Assembly (NCBI GenBank): GCA_009775605.1 | Contig: VSPV01000019.1 | Span: 20,079 to 27,705, forward strand | Reading direction: 5' to 3' | Length of the DNA: 7,627 nt | Source: Paramuribaculum sp. | Lineage (GTDB): Bacteria > Bacteroidota > Bacteroidia > Bacteroidales > Muribaculaceae | Shown here: positions 5,684 to 7,627 of the stretch, one piece after another | Numbering within the stretch: the stretch's first letter is position 1 | How the letters are laid out: every line of letters starts with the position of its first letter | Program-made: the position numbers and the translations under genes | The notes under the pieces: generated by a model | Database searches by the model: none | What the model was told of the DNA's origin: nothing | The model's input: only the letters and a program-made list of their open reading frames with translations

Positions 5684-7358
5684 CGAGGGTTTCGGGGTTG
5701 TTGCGGCTGTGGTATTGTTCGCGGATGGCGGCGCGGCGAATCTTGCCGGAGATGGTCTTGGGAAGTTCGTCGACAAACTCCACCACGCGGGGATATTTGT
5801 AGGGAGCGGTCTCTTTTTTCACATGGTCCTGGATTTCCTTTGTAAGAGACTCTTTGTCGGCATCGCGGTAAGACTCCGCGAGGACTATTGTGGCTTTGAT
5901 TACCTGTCCGCGGATTTCGTCGGGCACTCCGGTAATGGCGCATTCCACCACGGCCGGATGTGACATGAGGGCGCTTTCCACCTCAAACGGGCCGATGCGG
6001 TAGCCCGACGACTTTATCACGTCGTCGGTGCGGCCAACGAACCAGTAATAGCCGTCGGCATCGCGGGTGGCTACGTCGCCGGTATGGTAAAGTCCGTCGT
6101 GGCATGCTTCGGCGGTAAGCTCCGGGTCGTGGAGATATTCACGGAAGAGACCCAGAGGCCGCTCGCCGTCTATATGGATCACAATCTCACCTTCCTCGCC
6201 GTCGGCCACAGGCTTTCCGTCGGCATCCACAAGGTCTATGCGGTATTGTGGCCCGGGGCGCCCCATAGAGCCGGGCTTTGGCTCCATCCAGGGATAGGTG
6301 CCTATGGTGAGGGTGGTTTCGGTCTGGCCGAATCCCTCCATGAGCTTGATGCCCGTGAGCCGCAGCCATTCCTCGTAGACGCTCGGATTGAGAGCTTCGC
6401 CGGCAATGGTGCATTGACGCAGCGACGAAAGGTCGTAGGCGCTCACATTATCGTGAATCAGAAAGCGGAATATGGTGGGAGGTGCGCAGAAGGATGTGAT
6501 ATGGTAGTCGGAAAGCACACGGAGTATGTCGGCCGGCACGAATTTGTCGAAGTCATACACAAAGACTTCCGCTCCGGCAATCCACTGCCCGTAGAGTTTG
6601 CCCCACACGGCTTTGCCCCAGCCGGTATCGGCCACGGTGAGATGGCGCGAGGTGGTATCGAGGTGATGCCAGCAGGTTGCGGTGACTATGTGGCCAAGGG
6701 GATATGTGAAATCGTGAGCCACCATCTTCGGTTCGCCGGTGGTGCCGGACGTGAAGTATAGCAGCGAGACGTCGCTGTTGGTGTTAACCGGAAGTTCGGG
6801 CTTGAACTCCGGGGCTTCGGCTATTCCTTTGTCGAAGTCGTGCCAGCCTTCCGGAATTACCGGCCCCGTGGAGATCAGGGCCTTGACGGTAGGACATTCA
6901 GGCATGGCCTGTTCCACATGGTCTATGATGGTCTGTTCGCCGGCGCACACTATGGCTTTGATTCCGGCGCGCGTGCAGCGGTAAATTATGTCGTGGGGTG
7001 TAAGCAGATGCGTGGCCGGGATGGCTACAGCTCCGAGTTTGTGGAGGGCTATCATGGAAAACCAGAACTGATAGCGGCGCTTGAGGATGAGCATCACCAT
7101 ATCGCCTTTGCCTATGCCGAGGCTTTTGAAGAACGCCGCCGTGCGGTCGCTCTCGCGCTTGATGTCGGCGAATGTGAAGCGCTTCTCGCGGCCGTGGGCA
7201 TCGGTCCACAGAAGTGCCGGACGGTCGGGTTCGGCGGCTGCCCAGGCGTCGACCACATCGTAGCCGAAATTGAAATTTTCGGGAACCTGCACCTTGAAAT
7301 TGTGCATGAAGTCGTCGTGCGACTCGAATTCTGTCTTTTTAAGAAATTTTTCTATCAT
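5679..7358 (-). CDS. AMP-forming acyl-CoA synthetase (AMP-binding protein)
   Basis: A 559-residue cytoplasmic ANL-superfamily ligase that activates a carboxylic acid with ATP to an acyl-adenylate, then transfers it to CoA. Motifs in order: P-loop YFTSGTTGEPKM (201-212), GFGQTET (342-348), YHTGD (424-428), hinge GRTDD (442-446) followed by SSGYRIGPFEVE, and PKTISGKIRR (533-542) with the catalytic lysine at 539. The TGWGKAVWGKLYGQWI segment (245-260) resembles medium-chain acyl-CoA and acetyl-CoA synthetase-like members, so a short or medium fatty acid or related acid is likely; the exact substrate cannot be read. The protein is full length. The start ATG at 7358 has AAGGGA about nine bases upstream. 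It is monocistronic and GC-rich like the lipid kinase, so it looks like core genome. Confidence 0.95.
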   Translation of the reverse strand: MIEKFLKKTEFESHDDFMHNFKVQVPENFNFGYDVVDAWAAAEPDRPALLWTDAHGREKRFTFADIKRESDRTAAFFKSLGIGKGDMVMLILKRRYQFWFSMIALHKLGAVAIPATHLLTPHDIIYRCTRAGIKAIVCAGEQTIIDHVEQAMPECPTVKALISTGPVIPEGWHDFDKGIAEAPEFKPELPVNTNSDVSLLYFTSGTTGEPKMVAHDFTYPLGHIVTATCWHHLDTTSRHLTVADTGWGKAVWGKLYGQWIAGAEVFVYDFDKFVPADILRVLSDYHITSFCAPPTIFRFLIHDNVSAYDLSSLRQCTIAGEALNPSVYEEWLRLTGIKLMEGFGQTETTLTIGTYPWMEPKPGSMGRPGPQYRIDLVDADGKPVADGEEGEIVIHIDGERPLGLFREYLHDPELTAEACHDGLYHTGDVATRDADGYYWFVGRTDDVIKSSGYRIGPFEVESALMSHPAVVECAITGVPDEIRGQVIKATIVLAESYRDADKESLTKEIQDHVKKETAPYKYPRVVEFVDELPKTISGKIRRAAIREQYHSRNNPETLA

Positions 7359-7380
7359 TTCTTTTTTCCCTTGATATAGC

Positions 7381-7470
7381 CATTGTCATGCCGTGAGCGG
7401 CGGAGAGAGGCGGAAATTTATCCGGAGCCAGCGGACGTTAAGCGATGACCGGATTTCCGGAATGACAATG
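7381..7470. repeat. 90-base inverted-repeat element in the CoA ligase leader
   Basis: CATTGTCAT (7381-7389) is the perfect complement of ATGACAATG (7462-7470), and after one mismatch CCG (7391-7393) pairs with CGG (7458-7460). An inner hairpin CCGGA-TT-TCCGG occupies 7449-7460, competing with that extension. No clear target-site duplication is seen. It lies between the predicted promoter (7511-7541) and the ligase ATG, so it would be transcribed into the 5' leader. It could be a small mobile repeat (MITE/REP-like) or a regulatory leader structure. Confidence 0.6.
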
Positions 7471-7510
7471 AGAAAACAAATAAGTGAAACCTAATGGAAA
7501 CTGGCGGTAG

Positions 7511-7541
7511 CAAATGTAAGGCGCCCGTTCATATATTGCAA
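7511..7541 (-). promoter_or_regulatory. Promoter of the acyl-CoA synthetase gene
   Basis: On the minus strand, TTG (7541-7539), 20 bases, then TACATTTG (7518-7511) matches both halves of the Bacteroidetes promoter consensus with ideal spacing. Transcription would start near 7505, giving a leader of about 147 nt that includes the inverted-repeat element. This is the best-formed promoter in the window. Confidence 0.65.
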
Positions 7542-7627
7542 CATTATGTTACAAAAAAAGTTCTTTTGTGCAATGATGCCCGGAAATCAGGGGGATTCAG
7601 TTTACTTGCGTCAACATCGTGTCGGTC
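7542..7627. other. Right edge, no supported gene
   Basis: A minus-strand frame is open from the window edge to a TAA at 7544-7546 (27 codons, ending RTFFVT), and a plus-strand frame opens at ATG 7573 and runs off the edge. Both are too short to decide. AACAT-T-ATGTT (7540-7550) is a small perfect inverted repeat at the -33 region of the CoA ligase promoter. Confidence 0.3.

Noticed and set aside
6084..6761. Long plus-strand ORF (225 codons) opposite the CoA ligase
   Set aside because: It lies entirely antisense to a full-length ANL ligase with all motifs intact; GC-rich codon bias explains the open antisense frame.
6840..7379. 179-codon plus-strand ORF opposite the N-terminal half of the CoA ligase
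   Set aside because: Antisense shadow of the ligase; no protein-family motif was recognised in it.
7544..7627. C-terminal end of a minus-strand gene entering from the right edge
   Set aside because: Only 27 open codons, which is expected by chance often enough, and no recognisable motif.

Overview
The window looks like a piece of a Bacteroidales chromosome, probably Muribaculaceae-like. Four sites match the Bacteroidetes sigma-ABfr -7 box TAnnTTTG upstream of genes, Shine-Dalgarno sequences are weak or absent, and the best family matches (a DUF5009 acyltransferase, an AAA_14/DUF4143 ATPase, a Crp-like regulator) are typical of that order. The family-level placement is inference. No rRNA, tRNA, CRISPR array or complete insertion sequence is visible.

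Layout. Bases 1-301 hold no gene. They do hold a complete-looking promoter (84-113) followed about 90 bases later by a textbook intrinsic terminator (205-239), which suggests a short non-coding RNA or an attenuated leader. A two-gene plus-strand unit follows: a YegS/DagK-type lipid kinase (305-1279) and a multi-pass membrane acyltransferase of the DUF5009/HGSNAT-like group (1305-2387). A convergent minus-strand gene (2531-3235) encodes a secreted protein of unknown function. Divergent from it is a Crp/Fnr-like regulator (3379-3981), split by one in-frame ochre codon.

Bases 3982-4322 are gene-free but structured. They begin with a perfect hairpin, continue into about 170 bases with no stop triplet in any plus frame, and end in a tandem 33-bp repeat of an inverted-repeat operator overlapping the promoter of an AAA_14/DUF4143 ATPase (4323-5600). 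A 42-base imperfect palindrome (5610-5651) separates this ATPase from a convergent minus-strand acyl-CoA synthetase (5679-7358). That gene has a well-formed promoter near 7511-7541 and a roughly 150-base leader containing an inverted-repeat element (7381-7470).

How the parts fit. The lipid kinase and acyltransferase probably form one envelope-related operon. The acyl-CoA synthetase is a stand-alone fatty or organic acid activation gene. The middle (about 2.4-5.7 kb) reads as an accessory patch: an orphan secreted protein, a damaged regulator, repeat-like intergenic DNA and a visibly more AT-rich ATPase gene. I found no clearly new multi-gene system. The most promising unexplained signals are the tandem operator before the ATPase, the stop-depleted element at 3983-4190, and the promoter-terminator pair at 84-239.
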